Assembly: GCF_003576645.1 (NCBI RefSeq)
Contig: NC_044920.1
Location: forward strand, 5,974,597-6,038,596
Direction: 5' to 3'
DNA: 64,000 bases
DNA from: Ipomoea triloba
Lineage: Eukaryota > Streptophyta > Magnoliopsida > Solanales > Convolvulaceae
The notes below the pieces were generated by a model. The model was not told the DNA's origin and ran no database searches. It saw only the letters and a list, made by a program, of their open reading frames with translations. Made by a program: the position numbers and the translations under genes. How positions within the stretch are numbered: position 1 is the first letter of the stretch; every line of letters starts with the position of its first letter. Shown here piece after piece: positions 24,831 through 36,722 of this stretch.

Positions 24831-25569
24831 GAAAATGTTGTAACAATATTAAGGAGTTTATTAGAACAAAACATTTAATTTGTGATACACTGTTATTTAA
24901 ATAATTTCTTTAGCATTTAATAGAGTCTTTAGTTTCTTCAAAATTGATCCTGGGCCATTCTGGTTTATAAGGCTCAAGACAATTTTGCAAGACAAGAAAG
25001 TAAAACTCATAATATTCAGTTCATTATAAAGTGGACCTTGAAGTTATTTGGGAAGTTATGGTGTATATTTAAAATTCCACATTTATGGACTTAGAGTTTT
25101 GGTTTATTGTTTAAGTTGTTGGAATGCTTCTATGACTAAACTATCTTTTGGCTATTTTGATGAGTGGGAGTGACAGACGTGTCAACTCCAAGCTCTTGGC
25201 CGTTAGAGGTAGTGCTTAAGTTAAGTTATAAAACTAGTCATGGAACATAGTTAGCATTATGCTAACATTAAGAGATATCTACTTAAGACATAGTTAACAT
25301 TAAGGATCTTAGAGATCATGAAGTGTACTCTCTTGTACAATTTGGATGGTTTTGTCTTTTAAGTTGCGCATATATTTTATTTTGAGAAACATCCCTTTAA
25401 GGTACCAAGAATAAACGTTGGGTTTGTTCGTAAAGGACTTAAGTTGGGGAATAAAAATGCATTTGATGCATAGAAGATATTACTCTGTCGAGCAGAGGAC
25501 ATATCGCTATGATTCATGTGTTTTGTTCTTTAATGAGAGTTGTGCTAGTACTTGCACCAAGTGGGAGAC

Positions 25570-25927
25570 TGTAAGACTTTTCCCAATATGGGCCTTAATA
25601 ATGTGATGCAAGTGGACTAGGCCCATTAAGCTATAGGTTGGATTGGACATCTAGGTTTAGTCCAATCCACTATATGCCTATATAAGCCTGCATTGATGGG
25701 ATGCAGGATAGACAATCATATAGACAACATGGTACTCACACTGCTCAGAAAATACCAGGACACCATCTAGGGTTCTGAGTCAAGTGTGAGACAAAACGAC
25801 TAACACAGGCAACACAACAAGGCATCAACTATGGCTGGAGATCAACGATCTATGCTTCCGCTATTACGAGGTTAGGTTACTCGTAAACTCATTCTGTATA
25901 TGTTTAGATAAGATTTATGATCTTACA
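25570..25927 (+). repeat. 3' LTR of element 1
   Basis: 358 bp; matches the 5' LTR with about five transitions and a 4-bp insertion near the end. It is followed by GAAAA, the target duplication. Confidence 0.92.
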
Positions 25928-25932
25928 GAAAA

Positions 25933-27399
25933 TTCCACCTAAACCAGTTAGCTCTATATAATCGTTTTTTCGTCAATCAAACAATAATAAGCTACTCTGT
26001 ACTATTCTTAGTTGACTACGACCAATTAATGCTCTACACCTCAACAAAATAAAAAGTGATATTGGCTATTTGTGCTTTATTTAATCGAGAAAGTAGCTAT
26101 GAAAAGATACTACATAGCAACAGAGTCAATAATCCTAAAAAATAAAAAAGATTATTCATTCCACTTCTTTCGGCAATGAGTAATGATATTGGTGAGGACA
26201 ATTGTTTATGGAAATTATTTGAAGTATTTTAATTCATGAATTCCAACTTTTGTTTATGAATAGTGATTAGGGGTGTAAACGAATTGAATCGAGTCAAATA
26301 TCTTATTATTCGATTTGAATTCGACTATATTGATGAATATTTGTGTATTCGTTTAATATCCGAATCCCAAATTTAATTCGTATTCAATTCAACCAGTTTA
26401 TTCGAATATATTTGATTCGACTCGAATATTCGAATTCGAAATGTCTAATTTAATTTTTTTTTTCAAATTCTCTAATAAATTAATGTATTTTTTAACATAA
26501 AAAATATTATCTGTAGACTTTACTTATTCTTTTTTTATTTTTGAATTAATATTAATTTTTTTTAGATTTAAAATTTGGATTGTAAATTCGCAATGTTAGT
26601 ATTTGTAAACTTTAGTTATTTTTTGAACATAGAAATCTTTAAAAAAAAAAAAAAAAAAAAAAAAGCCCGCGGGGCCCTCCAACCCGCGTGGGGCGGGCTA
26701 GGGTTGCATGAATCCTAGCCCGCGGGGCTAACGGGCCGACCCGCAAAAGACCGCTAGAAATTAAGCCCGCGGTGGGACGGGCCAGCCCGCTTTGATAGTA
26801 CTAGTTACAAGTGAACGGTTACACAAGGTGTAGACTGCGATGTAGAGTGACGTTGTAGGGTGAAGATTACAATTCGTAAGTAGTGGTTGTTACAATGAGA
26901 TGAAGATGAGAAGTGAGGGGGAGACCATCCTATTTTTACTAACTAAGTTGGTCTATGCATTTATAATGCACCTACTGCAAGTGGCTTGACTTGGCGTCTT
27001 CTTGTTGGCTTGGTTAGACGGTCGCTTTGCAGGCTACGTGTAGGTTGACTGGTCGAGATTGCAAAGCTGCTATGCCCGCAGGCTGTCAATCGCCGCCTTG
27101 CATGCGCAAGTTGGACTGCTTTGCTTGTTGTATAAGTTAGGTTTTCGGCTCTAAAGTGATAGTGTTTTCGGTGGGATGGAAAGATGAAATAAGAAGGGTA
27201 AAACGAAGAGTCAAGACTCCCCGAGTGTCGATCTCGAAGGAGGTAATGCAGAAGATTGCTTAGCTTTTACTCAAAGAAATGCGTAATGGAACATGCGAGG
27301 GTGTTGAGGTGCGTAGAGTAACATTTTGCAAGGGGAGAATGCGTAATCAAGTAAAGTAAACAAAATTGAAGTAACAAATAGTAGTAAACAAGGGAGTGA
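25933..27399. other. Intergenic filler between element 1 and the Gypsy LTR block
   Basis: No gene. It contains a GGGGTGTAAACGAATTGAATCG-type repeat (26268-26480, rich in ATTCGAAT), a poly-A run (about 26640-26664), a GC-rich GCCCGCGGG-type block (26665-26800) similar to hAT-related plant repeats, and unrecognised sequence to 27399. Confidence 0.5.
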
Positions 27400-29469
27400 A
27401 TTGTGTTATCTATGTTGCCTCACGGTGTGTCTTAAGGAATGCAATAATGACTCAATCATGTTGGCTATTCAAGAATGTGATCTCATAATCCTCTTCCACA
27501 TTTGTGTACTAAGGCTTCTTAGGCTTTGGAGTATTTATTAGCAACCAAAAGCCCTAAGAGACATTTTATCAAACACCTAAGCTTCACACATTCCTACTAT
27601 TCCAAATCATGGAATTCCATAGGATATAAGGTTGCAAAAGCTATTTCTCAACTCAAATCAACAATCATGGTAGAATAAAGACATCAAACTCCTAAGAGAT
27701 TGGTCACACCAACTTAGGATCAAATCAATTCAACAATCAAAGGCAATAATAGATCTCCAACATAAGATGGATCAAATTCCACAATTAGAAATGAGAAATC
27801 ACACTAGGCAAACATTACTTCACACAGTTCAATCCCTAGAAAGAATTAGCCACACATATTCATGTATTCAAAATCATAAAACCTAATTCAATCTAGAAGA
27901 ATATAAATTGCAAATAGAAATTGAAATGGAAATGAAATTAAAGATAGAATTCACTTAGGAAATATGAATTACGAGTTTCAATCCAACTTTAATCTTCAAT
28001 CCTTCAACCAAATTGAAACTCTAAGGGGTTGTTTACTAACTGGAAATTTTCTCCAGTTTTTTGGAAATTTTGAAAATTTGAGAACGGAAAACAGAAAACA
28101 TGTTTACTAGCACAGTTTTCTATTTTGAAAACAGGAAACAATTCTTCAGTTTTCTAGAAAACTGAAACACTATTAAAAACTTTTTTCTAAATGGAAAACA
28201 GAATCATCTATCATATATTAGACTATATGTCACTATAACGACATTCTCACCATTATCTACTTACATATTTATTCATTGCTATGATTACATTCATTATCAT
28301 CTTCTATCTTTTCTACTTGTATTACTTATTTAAACATAACTTATTTGCTTATTATGCTTAAAATTATACATCATTCACAGTATCAAAATTAAAAATTGAA
28401 ATCTATGTAACGTTTTATATTTTGATTGAACTCAATTGATTATTGGCTCGAATATTTTTAATTGTGGTATGTCGGATACAAGTTTGATCCAGATATCGGA
28501 TATCAAAATTTCACATATATTATTATATTAGAATTCAAAATAAAAATTATATATTATATATGTGTCATTCAAATGAATATATCCAAAAATATTTTAAATA
28601 TTAGCTCAAAAAATATTAATATTATCTAAACTAAATTTTATGTGAACTTAATAGGTTATTGGTTCGGATATATTTTTAGTTATGTTATATACAAAAATAA
28701 ATTTGGTTTGGATATCAAATGTAAAATTTTTACATATATTGGGCTTAAAAGTAAAAATTATATTTATTCTATTTAAACAAAATATATTTTAAATATAAGG
28801 TCTAAAAATCACTCGAAATTAAACTTATGTTAATTTTATAATGTTAATCTAAAAAAATAAATTTGAAAAAAGAAGTGTTAGTAAATAAGTTTTCTAAACA
28901 GAAAATAGAGAATGGAAAAACAGAGAATGAAAACTGAAATTTTAAAAAACAGAAAACAGAAAACAGTTTTCTGTTAGTAAACAAGCCCTAAGTATTTCTC
29001 TCCCTAAAAATGCTCTCTACTTGGAATTGTAAATCTAAATTGTAAAAAACTCTCAAATGATCCAACCTCCAAAATTGTGATCCTCAGAAAAATCCTAACT
29101 AGCTTCCTTAAATAGCCTTCCCAAAATTGCCCTCATTAATTTTCCTCCCGCATGTCCAGTCCATGTTGCATCCACACGTGGATTGCCACGTGGACACACA
29201 CTAGAATTCATCCATGTTGGCTCCACGCGTGGATTACACATCCTTGCCATCCCGGGACTTTTTCTTCGCTCCAAATGCTCGGTATGTCCTTATGCCTTGC
29301 CGAGTGGCTCTCGGGACCTGTAAAACATTCTAAAACACACAAGGGATAGCTTTGCACATGGTCAACTCATTAGAGCATAAAATACCATAGATTAGTCACA
29401 AAAGGACACTAAATTGCTATCAATTCACCTCGATATAGACCTTAATACTAAGTCATCTTGGGAGCTTAT
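27400..29469 (-). mobile_element. Gypsy/Athila-type LTR-like fragment
   Basis: Read on the minus strand it opens TGATAAGCTCCC, like the TGATAAGCC block at 56401. Its later half (27420-27960) matches 61780-62290 of the plus-strand Athila region, for instance TGTGGCTA..TCTAGGG, AAGCCTTAGTACACAAA and GAATAGCCAACAT. No coding domains are present. It is interrupted by the MITE at 28025-28988. It may be a solo LTR; its inner end was not fixed. Confidence 0.55.
28025..28988. mobile_element. Harbinger/Tourist-like MITE (964 bp)
   Basis: Terminal repeats GGGGTTGTTTACTAAC and GTTAGTAAACAAGCCC, flanked by TAA at 28022-28024 and 28989-28991, the 3-bp target typical of PIF/Harbinger. Subterminal repeats (GGAAAACAGAAAAC type) occur at both ends. 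No transposase. Confidence 0.8.
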
Positions 29470-29722
29470 CAGGCTCGCATGTTGTGTCACCTTGTAGACC
29501 GACCGGTCATACTACGGTAGTTCGGTCAGGTGGCTTTCTGTCTGGGCGATTCCAATGGTGATCCAAGAGCATCTTCTCTTGTCACGAGACCTATCGGTAC
29601 GAGTAGTACGGTTGATCAGAAGTGATTTATTCCAGTCGGATTGATGACTATGAAGGACCGGTTGGGTGACTTATTGACAGACCAGCTATACGAGTCAGTC
29701 CTTTATGTGTATTTACCCATCA
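29470..29722. other. Unrecognised sequence bordering the right arm
   Basis: GC-richer than its surroundings with repeated GACCGGT/CGGTCA words; it may continue the sequence interrupted by the Gypsy LTR block (similar style at 26820-27060). Nothing coding is recognised. Confidence 0.4.
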
Positions 29723-30080
29723 CCATTAAATTTAATGTTTAATACATGTATATTTAACTAAATGGCCAAATTTGGAACAAAATCAATAGTCAATGGTCAA
29801 ATTAAAAGCAGATGATGAAAATTAGTAAATATCAATAGTTAAGGAACCATTTATGATCTAATTAAAAGTTTATGATAAAAATTAGTAAATATCAATAATG
29901 AAGGGATCATTATTGGAATTTTTGTTTTGTTTTTTTTTTTTTTTTTGCAAACGGAATTTTTGTTTTTAAAGAATCATTATTGGAATTAATTCTTAATTTG
30001 TCAATGAATTTTCATTGATAAAATATTTAAAATTGTAAGTATCTAAACTATAACTATTTAATTCATTAGTAAATATATTA

Positions 30081-30330
30081 CTCCCTCCGTCACATTTTAT
30101 GTGTCTGGTTTGATTAACAAGACTTGACTGAACTTATTTTTAATTTAATTTTTTATAATATTAAATTTAGTATTAGTATAAAACATTTATATATTTAGAA
30201 ACAACAATAAAAGTACTATTAAACAAAAAAAATCAAATTTAAAAATAAGTAAAAATACTAAAAAAATAAACAAATAAGAAAATGTTGATTTGAACAATAA
30301 ATAATAAGTAGGACGGATAAAATAGAAATA
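30081..30330. mobile_element. Stowaway-like MITE (right arm)
   Basis: Starts CTCCCTCCGTCACATTTTATG after TA and ends near GTAGGACGGATAAAAT. It is the mirror copy of 15991-16225. Confidence 0.6.
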
Positions 30331-31204
30331 ATGACTATTATTTTATTATTCACTTGTAATGCTCTTCGACTAACACTATATTTGCTCTATTTTTATAATA
30401 TTTTTTATTCTGTCACGTGACACTTTTCAGTTGGAATTGATTTATATTTCTTTTCTTTTTAGAAAACAATATCTTCACATGAATTATTGTTTCACTTTTA
30501 AAAATTAGGTCCATGTTAATTAATCTAAACATATTTAGTCCTTTAATTATCCATTATATATGTTGCACTTTCAGTCCATAGTGTTTATAATAATCAAATT
30601 ACATTAGTAATTTTTTATTTTATGAGGTTATTTTTGTCATTTAAATTCAATATTTATAGTTAAGGTTCATTCTATTTGTGCGAACGTTATTTTTAACAGT
30701 GAATATTAATTTTAAACGATAAAAATAATCTCATATGTTAATGAAGTTTGATAATTATATAATACTAGGGTTAAAAGGACAACATTATGAATAATTAAGT
30801 TACTAAATTTGTTTAAATTAATCTTTTAAAAGTGAAATAATTCGAAGGTCAATGTGATTTTTTTCTTTTCTTTTTCATTTCTTTGACACCTGTCCTTTGA
30901 TTTACAATTTTATTTTAAAGGCTACTTTATCAAAAGTATAAAAAGCTGAAGGTTATCAGAACTTTATCAAAAGCCAACAATCATTATTCATTAATTATTA
31001 ATATAAAATAAATGGAAAAGTAAACAATAATTGCCACCTAGTGGGCTAGAACAATGATACACTGTCCAAAATAAAAAATAGTATTCTTCATTTCGTCATT
31101 GAATACACGTCATGCATTAATTACTATTTGTAGTAATAAATTTGAAAGAATTAATTGTAATAGTTTATAAATCAATCTCAGCTCCCCAAAATTTCTCATG
31201 TTGG

Positions 31205-31303
31205 CATAGGAGGGACAATTGTTATACCATGGACTAGGGTGTATCTAGTATCTACAATATAAGGTAGATCCTGTGTCCTGGTCCATGGTATAATTTGTTG
31301 TAG
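31205..31303. mobile_element. Short MITE of the TTATA(C/T)C-TGG family
   Basis: Inverted ends TTATACCATGGACTAGGG and ..CTGGTCCATGGTATAA with about 60 bp between. The left arm at about 14830-14840 is continuous (GGCGTAGTATGGAG type) and lacks it. It is related to 35267-35709 and 36137-36679. The target duplication is not resolved. Confidence 0.65.
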
Positions 31304-31996
31304 TATGGAGTTGAATTCCACATATAGCCGCTTATATAATACCCTGCCTCTTAATTTGTGAGAAAGAGGTGAATAGGTGTCCAACAAATTATTTTGTTTT
31401 GTAAATAATATTAAAATGTTAATATAATATATCAAATTTGACCACATGAATTCTAAAATGTTACTTATGAATTTGATTGTATATCATAAATTCATAATAA
31501 TTGATGGAGCTAGGAATCTAGGTCCAAGAAATATAGGAGGGGTCCAAATTAGACTTGGAAGAGCACAATTTGAGCTTGAAAGGTTAGAATAAAGGTTATA
31601 GATTGAAATAAGGGGAAGGTTTGGGTGGTGAAAGTGCAAAGCCCATGGGGTCTAGACATGAGGAAGTAAGACTCCGTTGAGTTTAAGTGAAAAGTCCGAG
31701 GAGTTAACGTGTAAAGATTAGAGCTAAGATGTATGGACAAACTCAAGACTCGAACTAGAGTGAGAGCCAAGGGATGAGACATGGATAACCTATACGGGGC
31801 ATGGTGACATCATGAGAAATTTTCAACATGTCTAGTTCACGGAATAGGCTTGTTTGGAATGGAGTGACGTTGCCTGATATAGGTCTATTCTTTTATTTAG
31901 TAATGCTTTTTTATTCCCAATAACAATGTTCCTCAAAATAGATATGTCAAATTTAATTTATTCGTAGAATTTAAATCTTCTATTTAATTTATTTTG

Positions 31997-32179
31997 AACA
32001 AGTATTCATGCAGCATTTTGAATGGAAGGAGTGCCTTGATTTGAGGATTTCAAGCAACACATTTTTCAGACCCGTTGGTTATTTTATTTTGGCTATAAAA
32101 TGATGCTTTTGAAGCTCCTGAATGACCAGGAATAAGTACTCTAATTGGTGATTAATCTTCTAAACTTTATATCTTATTA
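31997..32179. other. Non-genic stretch
   Basis: AT-rich; the mirror homology to the left arm fades here. Nothing recognised before the Helitron terminus. Confidence 0.5.
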
Positions 32180-33729
32180 CTAGTTTTATACGCGCATTGC
32201 GCGAATGGGTTAATGCCCAATGTTTATATTTAAATAAATATTTGAAAGTATATCAATACAAGATTATATAGGAGAAATTTATACATGGGTAATTGGATGT
32301 CGAATTTTTTTATTTAAATATCTAACTCAAAGTATATGAATCCAAGATAATATAGAAAATTCATTATAATTATTACTAAAATAAATGTTTGCAACCTTGA
32401 ATCGATAATCTAAATATTTGGTCTAAAAATGATAGTCTAAATAAATACTACTTTTAATTTGAATTTATCTAAGTGTTCTTAATTCTCTTTTGAGTAACAT
32501 TGTCGTTGTCTTTATCTTTACTATTTGTTCTCTTCCTTTTTGTTGGTAGTGTGTTATTTGCAATTCGGTTATTGTTGGTAGCATAGATGACAACGTCATG
32601 CAATGGGATTATGATATACGAGCTATGGACTTTCCTTTAGGTGTTCTGCTTGGGTTTCATTTGGTTCAACCATTATTGTTGAATGAGTTATGTGGATAAA
32701 GAAATCCCTACGTTTAAGAAAAAAGATTAAATAAATTAATAAAAATTTGAAAATTTAAAATATTATGTATTCCAAAGATATTAAAAGGTAGTTTCTCGCT
32801 TCAATTTGCTGGGTTATGGGTTATTTGAGTACTTTCATTGTCAACAGATCCCCCAAGTAGTTAATATGATTGGTTTCAAACTATTCTTTTTTATTTTTTT
32901 TCATGGTATTAAAGAAATACATATGTATCATTTTTTGGTGTAACTACTAATTTATTTAATTCAATAAGAGTAAAATAGAGTGATTCCGCTTCAATTTGTT
33001 GGGTTATTATTTGAGTAGTCTCTTTGTCAACCAATCCCTAAGTAGTTAATATAATTAGCTTCAAATTATTTTAAATTTTTTTCATAGTATTAATAAAATA
33101 CTTGGTAAATAAATATATGACATTATTTTGTACTATAACTTTGATATTTAATTACAAGATATTGTAAAAATAAGATAATGGACAATGTAATGAATATCAA
33201 TTGATAAATTTGAATGTAAAGAATCTTTGCATGAGAGAAAATAAAGGCAGTATAACTAATGAAATTATTTCTCTTATTTAATTTAATTTTTTGATAATGA
33301 ATAATTTTTTCAAATAAAGGTATTGTAGACACATAATTCTAAATTAAAGAAATACATATGTATCATTTTTTGTTGTAGCTACTAATTTATTTAATTTAAT
33401 AAGAGTAAAATAGAGTGAGAAACTTAATTATGTCAAATTTGATTGAGATAAGGTTCGAACCTAAGACCTTTATTATAGAAATTAATGGGTAAGTTAAAAG
33501 TTAACGGAATATTAACAAAGAAAAGAATATTTAACGAAAAACTTAAAGGATAATCATAAAAGTAAAGTTAAATTAGGTAATCTCTATTAATAATATTAAT
33601 CTGAATTATCTTAACCATCTATTTGATTAAATAATTCATCTGAACCATCCATTTGATTAAATAATTTGACCGCCATTTTTGCTACCCATTTTAGGCCTAA
33701 CTCTCTTTGGCTCTTATTAGTATAGTAGA
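32180..33729 (-). mobile_element. Non-autonomous Helitron (1,550 bp)
   Basis: On the minus strand: 5' A|TCTACTATACTAATAAGAGCC, and 3' hairpin GCGC-AAT-GCGC followed by GTATAAAACTAG|T. Host bases A and T flank it as expected. It is non-coding apart from short chance frames. The 5' end abuts two further copies of the 9-mer TATAGTAGA (to 33747), so the exact start is uncertain by 9 or 18 bases. Confidence 0.8.
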
Positions 33730-33803
33730 TATAGTAGATATAGTAGATATTTGATCTCATCCTTGAAGTGATCTAAGTGCTTCACGAGGTGGTCTTGATT
33801 CTT

Positions 33804-34022
33804 TTTTTTTTTTTTTGGATTAACGAGGTAAACCCCACTCCTGACTGTGTGAGTAGTGAGTAAATCCTCGCCCTGTGACCCTAGCCGGCAAAGGACCACA
33901 AGGAGGTAAACTAGCCTAGGTTACCCATAGCTGACCAGCTCAAACCCAAGGGCTTGAGGTTCGAATCCACGACCTATCGGCTAAGGTGTAACTCTCTTAC
34001 CACTTGGACTGCCCTTATGGGC
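33804..34022 (-). mobile_element. SINE with 17-bp target duplication
   Basis: On the minus strand: GGGCAGTCCAAGTGGTAAGAG (A box at 33992-34006), B box GGATTCGAACCTC (33956-33968), a body of about 200 bp and a poly-A tail (plus-strand T run at 33804-33817). The target duplication AGGTGGTCTTGATTCTT is exact at 33787-33803 and 34023-34039. This is a complete, recently inserted tRNA-derived SINE. Confidence 0.93.
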
Positions 34023-34039
34023 AGGTGGTCTTGATTCTT

Positions 34040-35257
34040 GAAACGTGACTGTGTTGTGGTGTTGAAGATTGAGGAGTTCTTTTGACATGCACGTAACCAC
34101 TAAGTATATGATGAAGATTGAGTTGGTGTAATGTGTGTATAAATATGTCTTACCAAGCCTTATAATCTTTGGTGATCGATCATCTAGTGAGTTGGGCTGA
34201 TTTGAGTTACGCAACAGACGCATGAGGTTTTACTCTGAACTGTGTAAGCAATTGTTGTGTTCTCGATTCTATTTCAATTCTTTACTTATATTTTATTTTG
34301 TATTTAATCTATGTATCTGATACATCACCTAATCCATATAAGTAAATTAATTTAAAATCAACTAGGAACCAACTAGGAATCTCTTGCATTCAAAACTCAC
34401 GACCCTTTTTCAATTTATTTATTTATTTATTTAGCTAGCAGAGTACAATCAATGGGCAGCAACACAAATATCATTTTACAAATAATGGTAGTTATTCATT
34501 TCTCATAGACTAAAGATCTTTATACTCATTAATATTTTATTAAGACATTTTTAGATGTCATGTTATCAATTTTCTAATTAATAAAGGTTTGATGCAGTTG
34601 TATTTGATTAACATAAAAAACTTACCACTATCTTTTAAGTCTATTATCAAAATTGTTCTAAAAGTGCATACATTTTCTTTTTTTTAAGCACCATTTGCAT
34701 TTTACTACAGCACACTTATTGATGAGCCATTGTTGCATGTCAATTTTTTTTTTTTTACTTCATCTAATTTTTAAAAATAATTGCAACATTATTACTGCTA
34801 TATAGAAATTTATCCCTACATAAGTGATGTGAAAGGTAAAATATATAATTATTATGATTTTAGCATAATACTAATGACAAATTTAAATATTATTGCATTC
34901 ATTTGAAAATTTTGTAGTACAGATGGTGTAAACAAATTTTATAAAATACAATATAAAAATTTGAAAATCTTAAATAATAGAAATTATTTTAGTATTATGA
35001 GCCCAAAACAAATTGATTTACATTAATAACATAATTGAATAAAAACTAATTGAACTAACTTATATTTGTAGAGTTTGAAAAAATCTAATGATACTGGGCA
35101 AATGTCTTACATTTAAATATAATGTTATTAAATTAATTGAAATTCACATATTTAAGAATATTGCCTTGTCTCGAGACCTATCAATTTAAAATGAAGAAAA
35201 ATAAGATATAATAGAACTGTTAAGTACCATGTGGTCTTATAGCATCATTGTTACCCT
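34040..35257. other. AT-rich intergenic stretch
   Basis: No gene or recognisable element; includes (TTTA)n at about 34417-34432 and T-rich runs. Confidence 0.6.
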
Positions 35258-35266
35258 TCCAAATGA

Positions 35267-35709
35267 AGCAATTTATATCGTGGACCAGGGTGCACAATGC
35301 ATTGTGCACCCCCGTACCAAAACGACGTCGTTTGGTCATTTTAATTAACGGTTTATTTTTTTAGAAATCACGTTTCCCGTTTCGGCCGGTTTGTGTATTT
35401 GTGTTAATATTCTGTGTACTCTTTAAAGACATTCTGTGTATTGTAGACTATGATTCAGTGTATTCATGTTATCGGTACTTAATCATAGGTTGTTACGTGT
35501 TTTGTGTATTCGAATGTTAGGATGATGATTTCTGTGTAGTTGTGTCAATATTTTGTGTATTCCCTCAAATCATTCTGTGTATTCTAAACAAGGATTCCGT
35601 GTATTACCTGAAGTCATTCGCGTCCACCATCCACTAACATTCGAAACGACATCATTTCAGACCAGGGTCTACAATGCACTATGGACCCTGGTCCACGATA
35701 TAATGATTG
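35267..35709. mobile_element. Mutator-like MITE, TTATATCG family (443 bp)
   Basis: Inverted ends around TTATATCGTGGACCAGGGT and ..ACCCTGGTCCACGATATAA, with the exact 9-bp target duplication TCCAAATGA at 35258-35266 and 35710-35718. The interior has AAAACGACGTCGTTT and a degenerate TTCTGTGTATT repeat. Confidence 0.85.
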
Positions 35710-35718
35710 TCCAAATGA

Positions 35719-36125
35719 GAGGTCACAGGTTCGTGTTAAAAAAGATAGGTCCACAAATGTTGAACTATAAAGTCTACTAAAAACATACTAAACAAAACTA
35801 GAAAAAAAAAATTATTTTAAAATCTACCTAAACTCATACTCTTAATTTTCTTTTTAAAAAATCATAAAATATTTAGAAATATGCCTAAATATGTAATATA
35901 GTAAGTGACTACATTAATCCATACAAATTTCTAAATATAATTATTTTAATTAAAAATATAGCAATATAAATTATAATTAAATAAAATAATATTATACGAT
36001 TTGCCTAAACACATATTACTAAATATTATGTGCATATACAATGTATTATATAATCATATAAGGATATGTGTCTTATTAGAATTTAAGGATTGAGAAGTGA
36101 TTGGTTTTGATAGTTTTAGATTAAT
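35719..36125. other. AT-rich intergenic stretch
   Basis: No gene or element recognised between two MITEs of the same family. Confidence 0.6.
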
Positions 36126-36136
36126 CCGACTTAAGT

Positions 36137-36679
36137 CAGTTCTTATATCGTGGACCGTGGTCCCAAAACGACGTCGTTTCAGTAAGTGAAAGACGGAGCC
36201 CGTAATTGACACTACAGTTCATCTCAAAAGATACTGTCTTACATTTGTTTTGATATTATCGAATGAAACTGTAGTTATATCGAAATGTAACTGTAGTTGT
36301 GTTGAAATGTAACTGTAGTGTATATGAATTGATACTGAATAACAATTTCACATTGTGTTTTATATTACCGAATGAAACTGTAGTTCTATCGAAATGTAAC
36401 TGTAGTTGTGTTGAAATGTAACTGCAGTGTATATAAACTGATACTGAATAACAGTTTCACGTTTGTGTTTTTATATTATCGAATGAAACTGTAGTTATAT
36501 CAAAATGTAACTGTAGTTGTGTTGAAATGTAACTGAAGTTGTGTTGAAATGTAACTGCAGTGTATATGAACTGAAAGTGAGTGGCGCGAATTCATCCGTC
36601 TGTTTTCATTAATCAAAACGACGTCGTTTTGATTCGCGATCCACAATGCATTGTGGACCAGGGTCCACGATATAATTTG
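36137..36679. mobile_element. Mutator-like MITE, TTATATCG family (543 bp)
   Basis: Ends TTATATCGTGGACC.. and ..GGGTCCACGATATAA. Direct repeat CCGACTTAAGT (9-11 bp target) at 36126-36136 and 36680-36690. The interior has AAAACGACGTCGTTT at both ends and three tandem units of about 110 bp starting near 36261, 36370 and 36481, each with GAAATGTAACTGTAGTTG-type words. It ends about 200 bp upstream of the gene B ATG. Confidence 0.86.
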
Positions 36680-36722
36680 CCGACTTAAGTTAGGAAACTT
36701 CGATGTTCCAAAAAAAAAAAAA

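Larger units (their letters stand above)
20897..25569. other. Non-coding interior of element 1
   Basis: AT-rich, no gene. It contains diverged repeats of about 110 bp built around TTTAGCCCACAGGCAAGTTT (about 23510-24050), the 42-bp duplications listed separately and a repeated CCAACTAATGGTGGGGAATT block (about 24319-24430). Confidence 0.7.
16976..25927 (+). mobile_element. Non-autonomous LTR retrotransposon (element 1)
   Basis: 5' LTR 16976-17329 and 3' LTR 25570-25927, each TGTAAGAC..CTTACA, flanked by the 5-bp target duplication GAAAA (16971-16975, 25928-25932). A primer-binding site (TGGTATCAAGAGC, initiator-Met type) follows the 5' LTR and a purine tract AAGTGGGAGAC precedes the 3' LTR. 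No gag or pol domain is seen in about 8.2 kb of interior, so it is a large retrotransposon derivative that would need proteins from another element. LTRs differ by only about five transitions and a 4-bp indel, implying recent insertion. The interior is inflated by an apparent assembly duplication at 17216-20896. Confidence 0.93.
29723..31996. repeat. Right arm of the inverted duplication, inner part
   Basis: Matches the left arm (about 12540-16540) in reverse orientation and mirror order, apart from insertions. Examples: 30940-30990 against 15040-15090 (AAAGCCAACAATCATTATTC), 31190-31340 against 14800-14850, and 31790-31990 against 12540-12840. It holds no gene. Confidence 0.85.

Noticed and set aside
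33950..34010. tRNA gene from A and B boxes
   Set aside because: No cloverleaf or acceptor stem; poly-A tail and 17-bp target duplication show it is a SINE.
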